This document shows, piece by piece, positions 1 through 11,665 of a stretch of DNA of 64,000 bases. Numbering within the stretch: position 1 is the first letter of the stretch; each line of letters opens with the position of its first letter. Origin of the DNA: Zygnema cylindricum (taxonomy: Eukaryota; Streptophyta; Zygnematophyceae; Zygnematales; Zygnemataceae). The stretch spans positions 1 through 64,000 of the forward strand of contig JBBHKE010002957.1 in assembly GCA_037447655.1 (NCBI GenBank), in the 5' to 3' direction. Position numbers and translations under genes: made by a program. The notes beneath the pieces were generated by a model. That model worked only from the letters and a program-made list of their open reading frames with translations. It made no database searches and was not told the origin of the DNA.

Positions 1-1041
1 TCAATTAAAAAAGATCTAACCTAATTATCACAACACATAAACTTAAAATGTAAAAAACTGCAAGCAAATCAGAGATAACCAGATTTAGCCACACACTAAA
101 TAAATAAGGAAAGCCAACCCTAATGCACTATCACCAAGTGAACCACACGAGCAAACCGAAAACCGTCCAATCACAATCCAAGGTTCAGCATTAGTTTGAG
201 AGAGAAGGCTGAGCAACAATCCACTTGATAGTACAAGGGAAGAAGTGAAGGGAAACTGGTTAGGCCTCGGCGTGAGCCGCGTAGATTAAATTGCAATGTA
301 GATTACAAAGAAAGGTGAGTGCGAGCTAGGCAGCAGAACACTTAATGAGAAGAAAAATAGTCACTAAAACTATCTTGAGAATTTCACAAGAAAAATAATA
401 AAAGCAAAGGTCAAATCTTCCAAAAAGAATTCTTGTACTCTTGAAATTGTGAGCACATAATTCACCTAAAATTCACTAAGTACAAAGTCTATAGTTGAGC
501 GTCTAGCCTACTGTACATACATGCATTTTATGTAGTCGCCTGCGCCTAGTTTAAATTCTGGCCAATAGGCGACCAGTATCGTATGCCTTGCGTTACAAAA
601 TCTACACCTTACGTTACAAAATCTACAGTCTAATGATAAAAACCCTTCCTACGCTACATGTGAATGCGTGAGACCTCCAAGGGTCCACGACTTAAAGTTA
701 ACCAATTGCGTCGTCGTGTGCAGACTGAATCTTAATCGTCAGTTCGTCTGCATCATTTGTGGCCGAGGATTTGCATTCGCGTCAAAGGTGGTACATGTGA
801 ATTCAGTCGTTTGACATTTCGCGTCGCCAATTGACAACTGTCAGCTTCGTGTGCAGAATCCAAATCGTCCGCGGGTTTCACCTCGTGTGCAGAATCCAAA
901 TCGTCCGCGGGTTTCACCTCGTTTGACCGGAATTTGTACGGCCCTGTCGTTACCGAAACATACCCACGTTTAAATTAGTGTGGGTTCCCTTTTGAAAGAC
1001 CATTTCCATGCGGTTAAATATAATTAAATGCGCCGACGTGA
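1..1041. other. no gene seen; AT-rich intergenic DNA
   Basis: I see no convincing coding region or RNA gene here. The only clear structure is a perfect 36-bp tandem duplication near 845-916. The right end leads into a decayed LTR. Confidence 0.6.
845..916. repeat. two tandem copies of a 36-bp unit
   Basis: A 36-bp unit containing GTGTGCAGAATCCAAATCG is present twice head to tail with essentially no differences, indicating a recent tandem duplication. No coding context is visible. Confidence 0.85.
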
Positions 1042-1990
1042 TGTAGCATGACAGAGGTTGTTTTCTAGGACTGAATAGATTAAAAGCAAAAGGAAAAACA
1101 TACACTGCATGTCCCCACCTCCTCCCTCTAGCCCCCATTCTAGTTGTAATCACTGAAAGAAAGAAAGGGCGGTGAAGCCATGGCTGCCTCAGCTCCATAG
1201 GCAAGACTAAGGAGTGATATAAGTCACTCTCAACAAAAGGTGAGTCCGGCCGGAATCGAACCTCCGACCGGCAGAACGAGGCGTAGCCGTCAGCTCTAAC
1301 TCGTCTGTCGTAGGAGTTCGTTACACTACATAGGGTTTGAATGCTATTTAAATAGTGTTTAGGAAATTTAATCTAATAAACAAAATTACGGATAAGGAAC
1401 ATAGAGGCTAGTTAAAATATGGTGCGAACATGAACCCGCACGAAACAAATGTACTTGACATTTGCTACAACGGCTAGTATTAAAAGCCGGTTTGGATCTA
1501 ACGGCACGTATCATCGCCGAGATCACTGAATGGCCGTTTTAGCGGTTTTTGGGTGTGACATGATCTCGCGCCACGTGGCAAGAAAGCATTGGGAAGAGGG
1601 AATCCCGGGGATTATGTGGACGAGTCAGAAGGAGACAAACGTCCTCTCCATGACCTTGTCGTACACATGTCGTATAGAAAGGACGTACATAAAGGACATC
1701 CGCCATGGTACCTTTTTGTACTGTAGAGTCTTCTTCTGATTGGTGTATACTTCAGTAGATAAGGGTTGTGAGAGGGGTTTATGACTTAAAGAATTTAGGA
1801 GGTAGCCGCCTCTCTCCTAGAGAGCTTGTATAAATCTTGGCATCTTTGCCACTTAATAACTTATCGCATGGTTGGGCGTTTTCTCTTATTCTTTTTGCTG
1901 TGGACTCAATGGAGTCCGACGGTCAGATTGTCTATTTGCTTTTTTGGATTGTATATTTGCTTGTTTAGATAGCAGTGGTCTTAGTTGAAA
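1042..1990 (+). mobile_element. decayed copia-type LTR (LTR-1), solo or truncated
   Basis: This block shares a series of landmarks, in order, with the LTR of element B (50064-51121) and with LTR-2 (29975 onward). They are TTTTCTAGG near the start, AGCCATGGCTGCC, an antisense tRNA-like block with a B-box complement at 1253-1261, GCCGAGATC, CCACGTGGC, a TATA-like TTGTATAAAT near 1829, and TTCTTTTTGCTGTGGACTC near 1890. No gag or pol follows, because a GA/CT tract begins at about 2037, so it is either a solo LTR or the remnant of a lost element. The right boundary is approximate. Confidence 0.6.
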
Positions 1991-2036
1991 GGGTTACTCA
2001 AAAACTTCCTAGAGGCTTCCCTTTAAAAAGGTAAAA

Positions 2037-2950
2037 GAGGGGGGGAGAGAGAGAGAGAGAGATAGAGAGAGAGGGAGAGAGAGAGAGAGAGAGGGGGGGG
2101 GGAGAGGGAGAGAAGGTAAACGCTTTTTCTATTTTTAAAACATAAATGGTTTTTTTTTCCCTCCTTTCTCCTCCTTGTCCCTCCTCTCTCTCCTCCTCCC
2201 GCTCCTCCTCCCTCTCCTCCTCCCTCTCCCTCTCCTCCTCCCTCCTCCCTCCTCCCTCCTCATCCCTCCTCCTCCCTCCTCTCTCCTCTTCGCTCTCCTC
2301 CCTCTTTTCTCCCTCGTCTCCTCCTCCTCCTCCCTCCTCCCTCTCCTCCCTCTCCTCCTCTCCCCTCTCCCTCCTCCAGTTCATTTTTTAAACCAGTAAA
2401 GTACCGTAAAAAGTACAGTTTTGTCCTCTCTGGCAAAGTACAGGTGGGTCTCTCGGCTGTAGCTGACGTGTCGGCCTTCCAGCTCACGGATAGGGAGAGG
2501 TTTCTCATTCTGGGATGCGATGGGCTTTGGGGGGTAGGTTCTCTCTCCCTCTGCCCTTCCCTTTCTCCTCTCTCCAGCTCCTTTTTCTCTCCCTCCGCAC
2601 TTCCCCCCTCCCCCTTTCTTTCCCCCCCTCCCTCTCCCTATCCCTTTGCCTCTCCCTCTCCCACTCTTTTTCCATTTCCCTCTACATCTGCCCCCCTCTC
2701 TCTGACCCCCTCTCTCTCCTTCTCCTTCTTTCCCTCCCACCCTTTTTCCCACTCAACTCGCCTCTCTCTCTCACCATCTCCCTCTCCTTTTCCCTTTCCC
2801 TCTCTTTACTAATCTGTCCCTTCCTCTCTCACCCCCTCTCTTTCCCTCTCCCTTTCCCCCTCCCACTCTTTTCCCCTCTCAAACTGCTCTTTTTTTTTGT
2901 ATGCTTTTCCCTCTCCCTCTCCCTTTCCCTCTTAGTCTCCCTCTCCCTCA
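2037..2950. repeat. GA then CT-rich microsatellite tracts
   Basis: A (GA)n tract at about 2037-2115 is followed by (CTCCTC)n at 2157-2385 and by irregular CT-rich DNA at 2535-2950. Long open frames across it encode only Ser/Leu/Pro or Arg/Glu/Gly runs and are artefacts of the tract. Confidence 0.9.
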
Positions 2951-3217
2951 ATTAACCATTTTTTTTTGTTAGTCATGAACCATATAATGAAAAACACGAT
3001 GAATTCAATAAGCTTATGTAAGAAAAGTAAAAAAAAATATGATGATGAACACGAATAAAAATTAAAAAAATGTGAATTCATAAATAAAAAAATTGTAATC
3101 TTAAATTACTTTTTGTGATGGCAAAAAAATGAGCCTTTGAATTTCTCTGTTTTTCCCTTGGTTGGCCGGCGATTAGCGATCTCCTTTTATATTACACTAT
3201 AAAACGCAAAAAAAGTG

Positions 3218-3295
3218 AAAGGAGTGTGAGAGGGGAAGTGGAAGGAGTGTGAGAGGGGAAGTGGGAAGAGTGTGAGAGGGGAAGTGGGAGACACA
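3218..3295. repeat. short tandem repeat, about 24-bp unit, three copies
   Basis: The unit GTGTGAGAGGGGAAGTGG recurs three times with small spacing changes. It lies in otherwise featureless DNA. Confidence 0.8.
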
Positions 3296-3804
3296 AGGGG
3301 AAAGACAGCGTGAAGCTCCTTGTTGGACTCCTTGACTCCTTTTTTTTGGAAAAAGTCATTACACCACTGTAATTTCCTGAGACCCCTGCTGGAGAGAAAT
3401 TTCGTACAACCAAACAAACAAACGAATTGTTTGCAAATTGACAAACGACTTTTTTCGTGTACTCTCGAAACTGCAAAAAAAAATTTGAAAACGTTTGACG
3501 CGTGCAATCCTGGTTTTCTATTCGTCAATAGGGTAGTGTTTTGATTAAAATCAGGTATCGATTTCATTCCAGTGCAAAGGTGAAGATGAGTTGGAAGTGG
3601 GTCGCGATGATCATAACGCCAAATTACCGTACCTTCCAAGTTCCAAGATGACGCAAAATGTACTTGAGTTTTTGCCCATTTTTCGTACGACGTAATATTT
3701 TATTGTTGGAATTCCCATTTTCTCTGAAAGCGACGGAAAAAAACCCTTACTTGAACACATGGGGGCACGCCCTAACTTAAATGCACTTTCCCATGGTGTA
3801 GGGG

Positions 3805-5345
3805 CCTAGTAGCTGCTATAGCCTGTGTTCACATAGCCGACATTTGAACACATGAGAACAAGTTCGCGCTCATCTTTTATTAGTTTTTATCATTAGGCAT
3901 CCACTTTGAGTGCGCTTTCCCGTGTCGACGCCACTCACTTTCCAAGCCGACACCGTTATCTGATACTTTTAACCATAGATGTCCCGTGTGCAAATTACGC
4001 ACGGTATAAACTAACGAAGACTAAGTACGGTACGCATCAAAAGATGTTAAAAAATCAATTACATGCGTACATTAGTTTGCACCCGTACATTTTTTGTGCA
4101 CTTATTTACAGTGCCCGTACATGTCGTACCATTTAGGGTTATTTAAGGGGGTTTCTTCGGTTTTTAGTAGTGTTGTGTATCGGTAAAAAATTTATCGCGA
4201 TAACACCGATACCGATAGTTATCGGTTATCGAACGGTCAGAGGTCCCGATATATCGGTCTGAGACCAACAAATTCCATATCGGCGATAACTTAAAAAAAT
4301 ATAGTATGCATACAATAGTATTTTATAACATACTGTATTATATTATTTACTTTATATAGCGTGGCATGCCACGTATAAGAAACTGTTCCGTCTCTGTTTA
4401 ACTGCGCTTTATTACGGACAGCGCAGCACATAAGCTTTGGACGGTTAACTGAACAGGAATTTTACGGTAACTTACGGAATTGTATCGACAAACTGGTGAA
4501 CATGGAACGGTAAAAGTACAACGGACGCAAAATAACATTCTGCGCGCCCCAGGAATCGAACGGACAACTTGGAATGAGAAAATACGAGCGGACGGCCAGC
4601 GTGAGCGCCGGCATCCCAGAATGGCTCTTTTGGCATCTTATGCCAAAATGCCAACAGATTGACACGTGACAGGTCCCCAGTGGATCCCAATGAAGAAAGG
4701 GACAAAGCCATGGCGTCGGATGTGAAAGGTACATCGTTCTTACTGGATCCGTACCAAAACCGTACAGATCTCATGGCAGCTACTGTACTTTCTGTGTACT
4801 TTCTGTGCGATCTGATTGGTAGGCACCTCAGTAGATAGGGGTTGTTAGAAGGGCGCGTCCGAGGAATGACACGTACAGTTGAGTGTACTAGCCGTACATT
4901 TTTCTGTACGGTCCGTACAAATATCGCCGATAGTTATCGATATCGGTGTTATCGCCGATAAAACCGATAAATATCGGGCATTTATCGGCGATAACACCGA
5001 TAGCGATATATCGTACCAATATATCGATTATCGGGTACCCGAAAAAAGGTCCATATCGGTTATCGGCAAATCCTTACCGATACACAACACTAGTTTTTAG
5101 GGTACATTTTGGTACATTCCATATATTTCAATATAACTACCCTCACACTTGTCATGAATGTACGTACAGTGTCTGTATTTCCCGTAGTTTTTACGTTATT
5201 TATTTTAAGGTTTGTAGGGTATTCCCGTACATGCCCGTACACCAAAATCTACACTAATTTTACGAAAAAATATGAAATCGACGAATACTACGTAATTTTC
5301 GTAACAAATTTGAGATCCGTACGAGTTGGACATCAACGCTTTTAA
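3805..5345. repeat. GTAC-rich dispersed repeat, copy 1, interrupted by a hAT-like MITE
   Basis: The block CCATAGATGTCCCGTGTGC near 3975, the TTATTTAAGGG segment near 4140, the GGTACATT segment after 5100 and the CCGTACGAGTTGGACA end near 5320 all recur in the same order at 7790-8430. The unit is unusually rich in CGTACA/GTAC. Related start segments (GTGTTCACAT...CGAC) occur again near 5610. It has no recognisable coding capacity or terminal repeats, so its class is unknown. Confidence 0.6.
4168..5092. mobile_element. non-autonomous hAT-like transposon (MITE), copy 1
   Basis: The ends are TAGTGTTGTGTATCGGTAA and its reverse complement. They are flanked by a perfect 8-bp target duplication GTTTTTAG (4160-4167 and 5093-5100). 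An 8-bp duplication and TAGTGTTG-type ends are typical of the hAT superfamily. The subterminal regions are packed with CCGATA/TATCGG motifs, which in hAT elements can serve as transposase binding sites. There is no transposase, so movement would depend on an autonomous relative. The empty site is preserved in the related repeat at 7989-7996. Confidence 0.9.
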
Positions 5346-5496
5346 TGTGTTTTTGTACGAGAAAAAGTACGGAGTTGAGTATGTACACTATCTAAATACC
5401 TCCTGAATTAACATAACTAAATAAAATCAAAATATGATTGTATCGAAACTCAATTGGTGACAATCAAAGGTAAAAGACCAAAATCATGAAAGACTA

Positions 5497-5984
5497 CACC
5501 GTTAAACTCTAGTTTGGGTTCATGGCCTTTCGCCAAAAAAATAATAACTCTAATTTATGCACAACTCTAATTTGGGTACATTTTTAGTGTTTTACCATAG
5601 TGTAGTCGGGATAGCCCGTGTTCACATTGTCGACGTTAGAACATGTGGGAGCAGGTTCGCGCGATTTCCACCGTCTTTATCTTAGCGAATCAAATCTAAG
5701 TGCATTTTTTCGGTGTCGATGCACTCACTTTCGCGTGTCGACGCCTTTATCTGACACACTCTTTGTACAATTGTACGAAATTACGATCAGTTCTAGTACG
5801 AAATAACTCATTTCATACCTTACACTACCTAACAACTGCTCAAATTATAGTTACTAATGCTAATAAAACAGTGCCTATATTAACGTAAAAAAACAATTAG
5901 AGTTATTAATTTAATTTTAGGTTCGAGGGTCAAAATTTGGGGGCGATGAATTAGCGTTATTAACGCTAATAGCGATTCACTGTG
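5497..5984. mobile_element. possible TA-flanked MITE with weak ends
   Basis: The left end CACCGTTAAACTCTAGTTT and right end CGCTAATAGCGATTCACTGTG resemble the CACCG...CGCTATTAGAGT family seen at 14452, 17734 and 40865. Both are flanked by TA. The terminal match is poor, so this is tentative. Confidence 0.35.
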
Positions 5985-6203
5985 TACCTATAAATAACCT
6001 ATAAAGAATAAATAGTATTGTTAATTACATTTTAGGTTCGCGGGTTGTGGTTTTAGGGGTGGTGCCGTAATGGTTATATGTAGGTGATTAGCGTGACATG
6101 ACATGGTGTTATCAGCTTGTTAAAGTCTACAAAGTTGAGGCCATGTATCATGTTTTTTTTTGTATTGTTTTGTTGTTCATTCGGTTAGGGCGTGTGCAAT
6201 TTC

Positions 6204-6945
6204 TAGTGTTGTTTATCGGCAAAAAATTTATCGCGATAACACCGATACAAATAGTTATCGGTTATCGAACGGTCAGAGATCCTGATGAATTGGTCCGAGA
6301 CCAACAAATTCCTTATCGGCGATAACTTAAAAAAAATAGTACGCATTCAATAGTACTTTATAATATACTGTATTATATTATTGACTTTATATAGCTTGGC
6401 ATGCCATGTATATAATATGTTCCGTATTTTATTTGGCTGAAGTTTATTACGTACAGCACAGTACATACACGTTGACAATTTTAAAACAATAGTTTATAGT
6501 TCCAATCCTGTAGTACCTAAACGAAAGAATAAATTACATTGTAAATTTGTAAAATCAAATTTTTTTTTAAAACTAGACGAATAGACGAACAGAGCAGACG
6601 AACACATTTCTTTGACTGCCGCCATTTACTACCACCATCTTTTGAAAATTATGTAACCAGGCAGCACTTATTTTTTCCCGAAATTGGAGGGAAGGGGGTC
6701 CGTTGCGCTTCCGAAGAATAGCCCATACATTTGAGTGTACGGGTCGTACAGTTAGTTGTATGATCCGTACAATTATCACCGATAGTTATCAATATCGGTG
6801 TTATCGCCAATAAACAACAAATAGTATCGGTTCTTTATCTGCAATAACACCGATGTCGATATGTCGTGCTAATATATCAACTATCGGCAACTAGATAAAA
6901 GGCCCATGTCGCTTATCGACAGATCCTTGGCGATACACAACACTA
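6204..6945. mobile_element. non-autonomous hAT-like transposon (MITE), copy 2
   Basis: Same family as 4168-5092: ends TAGTGTTGTTTATCGGC and CGATACACAACACTA, with the shared internal block around GGCATGCCA (6400). The flanking octamers GCAATTTC and GTAATTTT agree at 6 of 8 positions, consistent with an older, decayed target duplication. It is about 180 bp shorter than copy 1. Confidence 0.8.
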
Positions 6946-7789
6946 GTAATTTTTGGCGTTTACCCCAATATTAGAATCGACGAATGTCAGATTTTTTGAC
7001 GCGACGTCACAACGCCAATCATTATGAAAGCTATATCGGCACCCCAAAATTTTGACCCCAAAACCTAAAATATAATTAATAACACTATTTATTTGTTTAC
7101 CTCAATTAAGTTGAATTAGCTTTAATAATTATAATTTATGACCTTCTTGAATAGTGTGGTGTACGGAAGTGTCAGTCTGTACAAAATGGTACTTTATAAA
7201 GTAAAAAAGTACAAATTTTGGACTAAAATAATCGCAATCGCACGTAAACTGCGCTCATAATAAAATGCAGAATGAAACCGTACCTATTTTAGTGTAAGAA
7301 TATTGATCGCGTATTAATTATACGGGAAAAAACCCAAATTAGAGTGATGAATAAATTAGAGTAAATGGAGGTGACGGTGTAGATTTATCAAATTTTGTAA
7401 TTTTACTTATTTTACTGTGAAGATCCTGATGGCAGATCCGTTGTACCCTAATCAGCGTTATTGATCAATTAGAGTAAACTTTTTAATAACGATTGGCGGT
7501 GTACTGTATTATACCACCTAGGCATGTGTCAGATTTATAAAATCGTCAAAGATTCAACCGACACACTGTGTAAGATTTGCGAAGGCGTTCGTCAAAAAAT
7601 TTCAAGCGTATAAAATTATTGAATGTAAAATTTTGAATATCTTGTACGCGTACTATTTCATTGTACAAACGAAAAAATTCAAACAACCTGAAAAAAAAAA
7701 CTAATCGCGGCAAATCGAAGGTCAACGGAAGTCAAAGGAAGCGTGACAGGATTTACCCCGACAAAGATTTTTTGGTGGATTCTGGTGGA

Positions 7790-8435
7790 TTTCCATAGAT
7801 GTCCTATGCGCATAAAACGCACGGAGTAAACTAACGATTAATACGTGCAGTGCGCATCAAACGATATTTGAGAATTTATAAAATATGTACCTTACTTAGC
7901 ATTCGTACATATTTCGTACAATTTCGTACAGTGTCCGTATATGTCAGTACCTTTCAGGGGTTATTTAAGGGTTTCAGGGGATTTTATGGTTTTTAGCCTT
8001 TTAGGGTACATTCTAGTACACTCCGTATCTTTAATTACAACTGTTTTACACTTTTCGTACGTTTACGTACAGTATTCGTATTTTTTTCGTACCTTTTGCG
8101 GTTATTTATTTTACAATTTTTTAGGTTACGTTGCCGTACATTCCCGTATTATTCAGTACAGTTGCGTTACATTTGCCGTACATTTACTGTCTTTGTCGTA
8201 CATTTCCCTGCATTTTAGGGTTATTTAAGCGGGATTTTAGGGTTTCAGGGTACATTCTCGTACGTTCACGTATATTTCAATACAACAGTCTTAGATTTTC
8301 TGTACTTTTACGTTAGGAACGGTTTCCGTATATATTCGTACATTTTCGTATATTGTCCGTACCGAAATTTGCGAAAACTATACTACATAGTTTTCGGAAA
8401 AAAATCGAAATCCGTACGACTTGGACAATAGGTGG
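7790..8435. repeat. GTAC-rich dispersed repeat, copy 2 (uninterrupted)
   Basis: Homologous to 3973-5340 but without the MITE. The target octamer GTTTTTAG occurs once here, at 7989-7996. Part of the unit (TTATTTAAG...GGTACATTC...) is tandemly repeated again from about 8220. Class unknown. Confidence 0.6.
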
Positions 8436-8856
8436 ATTTCACATAATCATTCCCAAGTAATGTCGTATCTGAGTACGGAACATAAAAATAATACTAAAAT
8501 ACACTTTTACATAGAATCTCATGTTTTGAGAAACTACGAATACTGACCAAGTACCTGAGCTGACAAAAAAATTGTAATCCAACCAGGGGATGCCACGTAG
8601 TTCAAAACGTGTCCAAAAGATGTCCGAAAGATATCCGAAAGATGACGAAAGATGACTGAAAGTTGTCCGAACAAATGTAAACAAGAATGTGCTTAAAGGT
8701 CTTCAAATATTGGCCTTACAAACGAAACCCAATCGAGATTGTAGTCCAAAATGGCTTTTTGTCTACCCATATCATACCCACAAATGAACGATCCAAAATT
8801 ATAATGCAGGTGGACGATTTTTTTCTTTCATTTTGGTTTGGAACGGGCTTTCAACA

Positions 8857-9130
8857 CACCGTTACTCGTTATTAGAGTTGTTATTTTTTTTTTCGCCGCT
8901 TAAAACATATTTTCTTCGTGCACACTGGTCAGATTGTCGATTGGAGAGTGCCAATAAGAAGGGGAGACTCTTGCCTTCCAGTAATATTTATCACACTGAC
9001 AATCTGACAAGAGTGCACGAAGAAAAGATGTTTTGAGTGGCAAAAATATTAACATTATTATTATTAAATTATTATAAAAAATTGTTGTAAGTGGCGGAAA
9101 AACCTTTAACACTAATAACGACCAACAGTG
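8857..9130. mobile_element. MITE with long inverted arms
   Basis: The terminal sequences CACCGTTACTCGTTATTAG and CACTAATAACGACCAACAGTG are inverted. Inside them, segments near 8902-8939 and 8998-9034 (AAAACAT..TTCTTCGTGCAC and complement) form a second long inverted pair, so the whole element folds back. The right flank is TA and the left flank CA. A related left end occurs at 29583. No coding capacity. Confidence 0.6.
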
Positions 9131-9134
9131 TACT

Positions 9135-10165
9135 TTTGCCCATTTTTATTCGAGTTAAACATTTTTTTTTACGAGCAGACGAAGTACTTTTTTTCATCAC
9201 ACAAATTTGGTACCGTTATCTTTCAATTGCTTCCATCACAAAAATGAAAAAAAAATAATGGAAAAAAAAAATCTAGATCAAAGTTGAACGCGCTTTACTG
9301 CTGTTTTTTGGTGCTGTTATTTTATTCCTGTAGAGTTTTAAGTTTAAAGACCAGCCTTTTGTACCCGGACTCAGATGGTTTAATTTTCCTTAAAATTCTT
9401 CCATTTGGTTTTTAAAGTTGTAAAATCGACATGGTTCATAAAATCTTTCATAATCTTTAAATTACTAAGTATATACCATATACATTTCTTAACAACTAAA
9501 TCTGCATTTGTCGTATTCACATCAACCACCAAAGGATAAAAAAAAAAAAAAAAAAACATAGGATCGTTGTGAGATTAACGATAGCAAAAGTACACAGCCT
9601 CTCGCTATTAGTGTTGAACAATTTTGGCGCAATCAAAAGTACTATTTTCCATACTTGTAAGATTTAACCGTTTTTCCCACTAAAAATAGTTGAGATTTTT
9701 AACCGTTTTTCCCACTAAACATGTGATTTTTAACCGTGACATACTTTCGAAAGTTGCAATCTTTACCTTTCTATCGCTTACCTCAAAACAAAAACCCAAC
9801 GGTTTAACGAGAAGTTAAAACGCTTTCAACTACTCGAAAAACGTAAACTAAACCCTAAAAAACCCTAAGAAACCCTAAGAGACCCTAAAAGCCCTAAAAA
9901 CCCTAAAATCCTAAAACCCTAAAAATCCCAATCACCCTAAACAAGTCTAAAGCGCAATGTAATCGATAAAAGTTTTACGTTAATAGGAGGTGAGTCTCAA
10001 GTTAACATTGTTGTGTTTTTCGTACACTCCATACTATATACAAACATTATGTAAACAAAAAAACATTCGGTTTAGTAAAATCCATAAATAAATAACACGC
10101 TGAAAAAAAAAACACTTCCTTTTTACTTATGATAAAAACCTTTCACTTCAAAATAATGATTAAAA
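9135..10165. other. intergenic DNA without genes
   Basis: AT-rich DNA with homopolymer runs. A CACAGCCTCTCGCTATTAGTG segment near 9590 resembles a MITE end with no partner found. A telomere-like tract lies at 9848-9945. Nothing coding is supported. Confidence 0.6.
9848..9945. repeat. degenerate telomere-like (CCCTAAA)n tract
   Basis: About ten variant copies of ACCCTAAA/ACCCTAAGA occur in a row, matching the plant-type telomere repeat but degenerate. Most likely an interstitial telomere-like repeat. Confidence 0.75.
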
Positions 10166-10203
10166 TGGTTGCTTAGAAAAGATGTATCCCCATTTTGGCA
10201 CAC

Positions 10204-10204
<1 letters not shown>

Positions 10205-10237
<33 letters not shown>

Positions 10238-11415
10238 AAAAACAAATGCAGATCATTCACGTCACTGAAAAAACGGGAAGAGATTGTGAAAAAGAAGTCA
10301 GGATGCGGAAAGGAGAATTTATCAAAATTAACTTGCCTTCCAAATTATTTCAGTGGATAAAATATTTCAGGTTGCATGTGATTTAGAAACGAGTAAAGCC
10401 ACTATCTCACAAAAAAACTTGACTACAAAGGGCACTAAAAAAGCTTCGCTAAAATCTTCCAAGATCCCTCGTCCCTTGATCCTTGTCCTTTCCTCTTCCC
10501 TCTTCCCTCGTCTCCCGCCCCTCGTCTCTCGTCCCACTTACCTCTCTTCCCTCTTCCCTCTTCCTTCCTCCCTCCTCCCTCGTCCCTCTTCCCTTTTCAT
10601 TCTTCCCTCGTCCCTCATCCCTCATCCCTCTTCCCTCTTCCCTCTTCCCTCTTCCCTCTTCCCTCTTCCCTCTTCCCTCTTTCCTCTTCCCTCTTCCCTC
10701 TTCCCTCTTCGCTCTTCCCTCCTCCCTCTTCCCTCCTCACTCTTCCCTCCTTCCTCTTTCCCTCGTCACTCTTCCCTCCTCCCTCTTCCCTCGTCCCTTG
10801 TCCCTCTTTCCTCTTCACTCTTCCCACCTCCCTCTTCCCTCTTCCCTCTTCCCTCATCCTTCTTTCCTCTTCCCTCCTTCCTCTTCCCTCTTCCCTCGTC
10901 CCTCGTTCCACTTCCCTCTTCCCTCTTTGGTCCTCCCCTTACATCCAGTCAACCTACAAGCCAAACAATAAAACAGACCTACGATTTCTACATTTTATTT
11001 CTTTTATTTACGTATGACTTGCCCGTAAAAGAATCAGAAGCCTCCAAACCCTAAAAATAATCCACACAAATTGTGGTCCAAACCGAACCAAAATATACCT
11101 CCAACAGTACTCGCTCGTCACAAAAAAAAAATACACATTTTGCAAGAAAAACCAGTTTAACCACAAATGAAGAAAAACCTCTTCTCCACTAAGAGGAACC
11201 TCTACGTCTCTCCTCCTCTTCTCCACCTCTACTGCACTTCTCTCTCTTCTGTCTTTTCTCTTCTTTTCTTCTCTCTCTTCTCTCTCTTCTCCCTTCTCTC
11301 TTCTCTCTTCTATCTCTTCTATCTCTTCTCTCTCACCTCTCTTCTCTCTCTTCTCTCTTCTCTCTCTTCTATCACTTCTCTCTCTTCTCTATCATCTCTC
11401 TATCTCTCTACTTAC
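10205..11415. repeat. poly(A) run and (CCCTCTT)n / (TCTCTTC)n microsatellites
   Basis: An uninterrupted run of about 32 A at 10205-10236 is followed by (CCCTCTT)n at 10483-10935 and (TCTCTTC)n at 11200-11412. Long frames here are low-complexity Ser/Leu/Pro artefacts. Confidence 0.9.
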
Positions 11416-11665
11416 CACCTGAAACTGATAGGATTTTCTCTAACAAACCCGTTTGTCGGCCAATAGAATTAGACTTCCCAAAAACTATTTTGAGGGTTTA
11501 AAATTGTTTTTTTCATAATTCGCTAACTTCCAAATCATATATCATCATTAAACTTTTCAATAACTCGTATCTAAATAAAACCGTCGAACAATAAACCAAA
11601 ACAAAAATACAAAAAAAAAAGGAGAAACGTACCAAAACAAAACTGTATTTAAACTTAAAAAGAAC

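Noticed and set aside
4462-4774. Overlapping 90-100-codon frames inside the hAT-like element
   Set aside because: No transposase motifs, several frames open at once, and the homologous element at 6204-6945 does not keep them.
9848-9945. Chromosome end
   Set aside because: The telomere-like units are degenerate, short and internal, with genes and elements on both sides. Interstitial repeat instead.
10353-11054. 233-codon Ser/Leu/Pro-rich open frame, and similar long frames in other CT/GA tracts (2146-2955, 28544-29388, 32140-32892, 39114-39897)
   Set aside because: They follow the simple repeat in every frame and have no domain, no conserved start and mirror-image frames on the other strand. 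Repeat artefacts.
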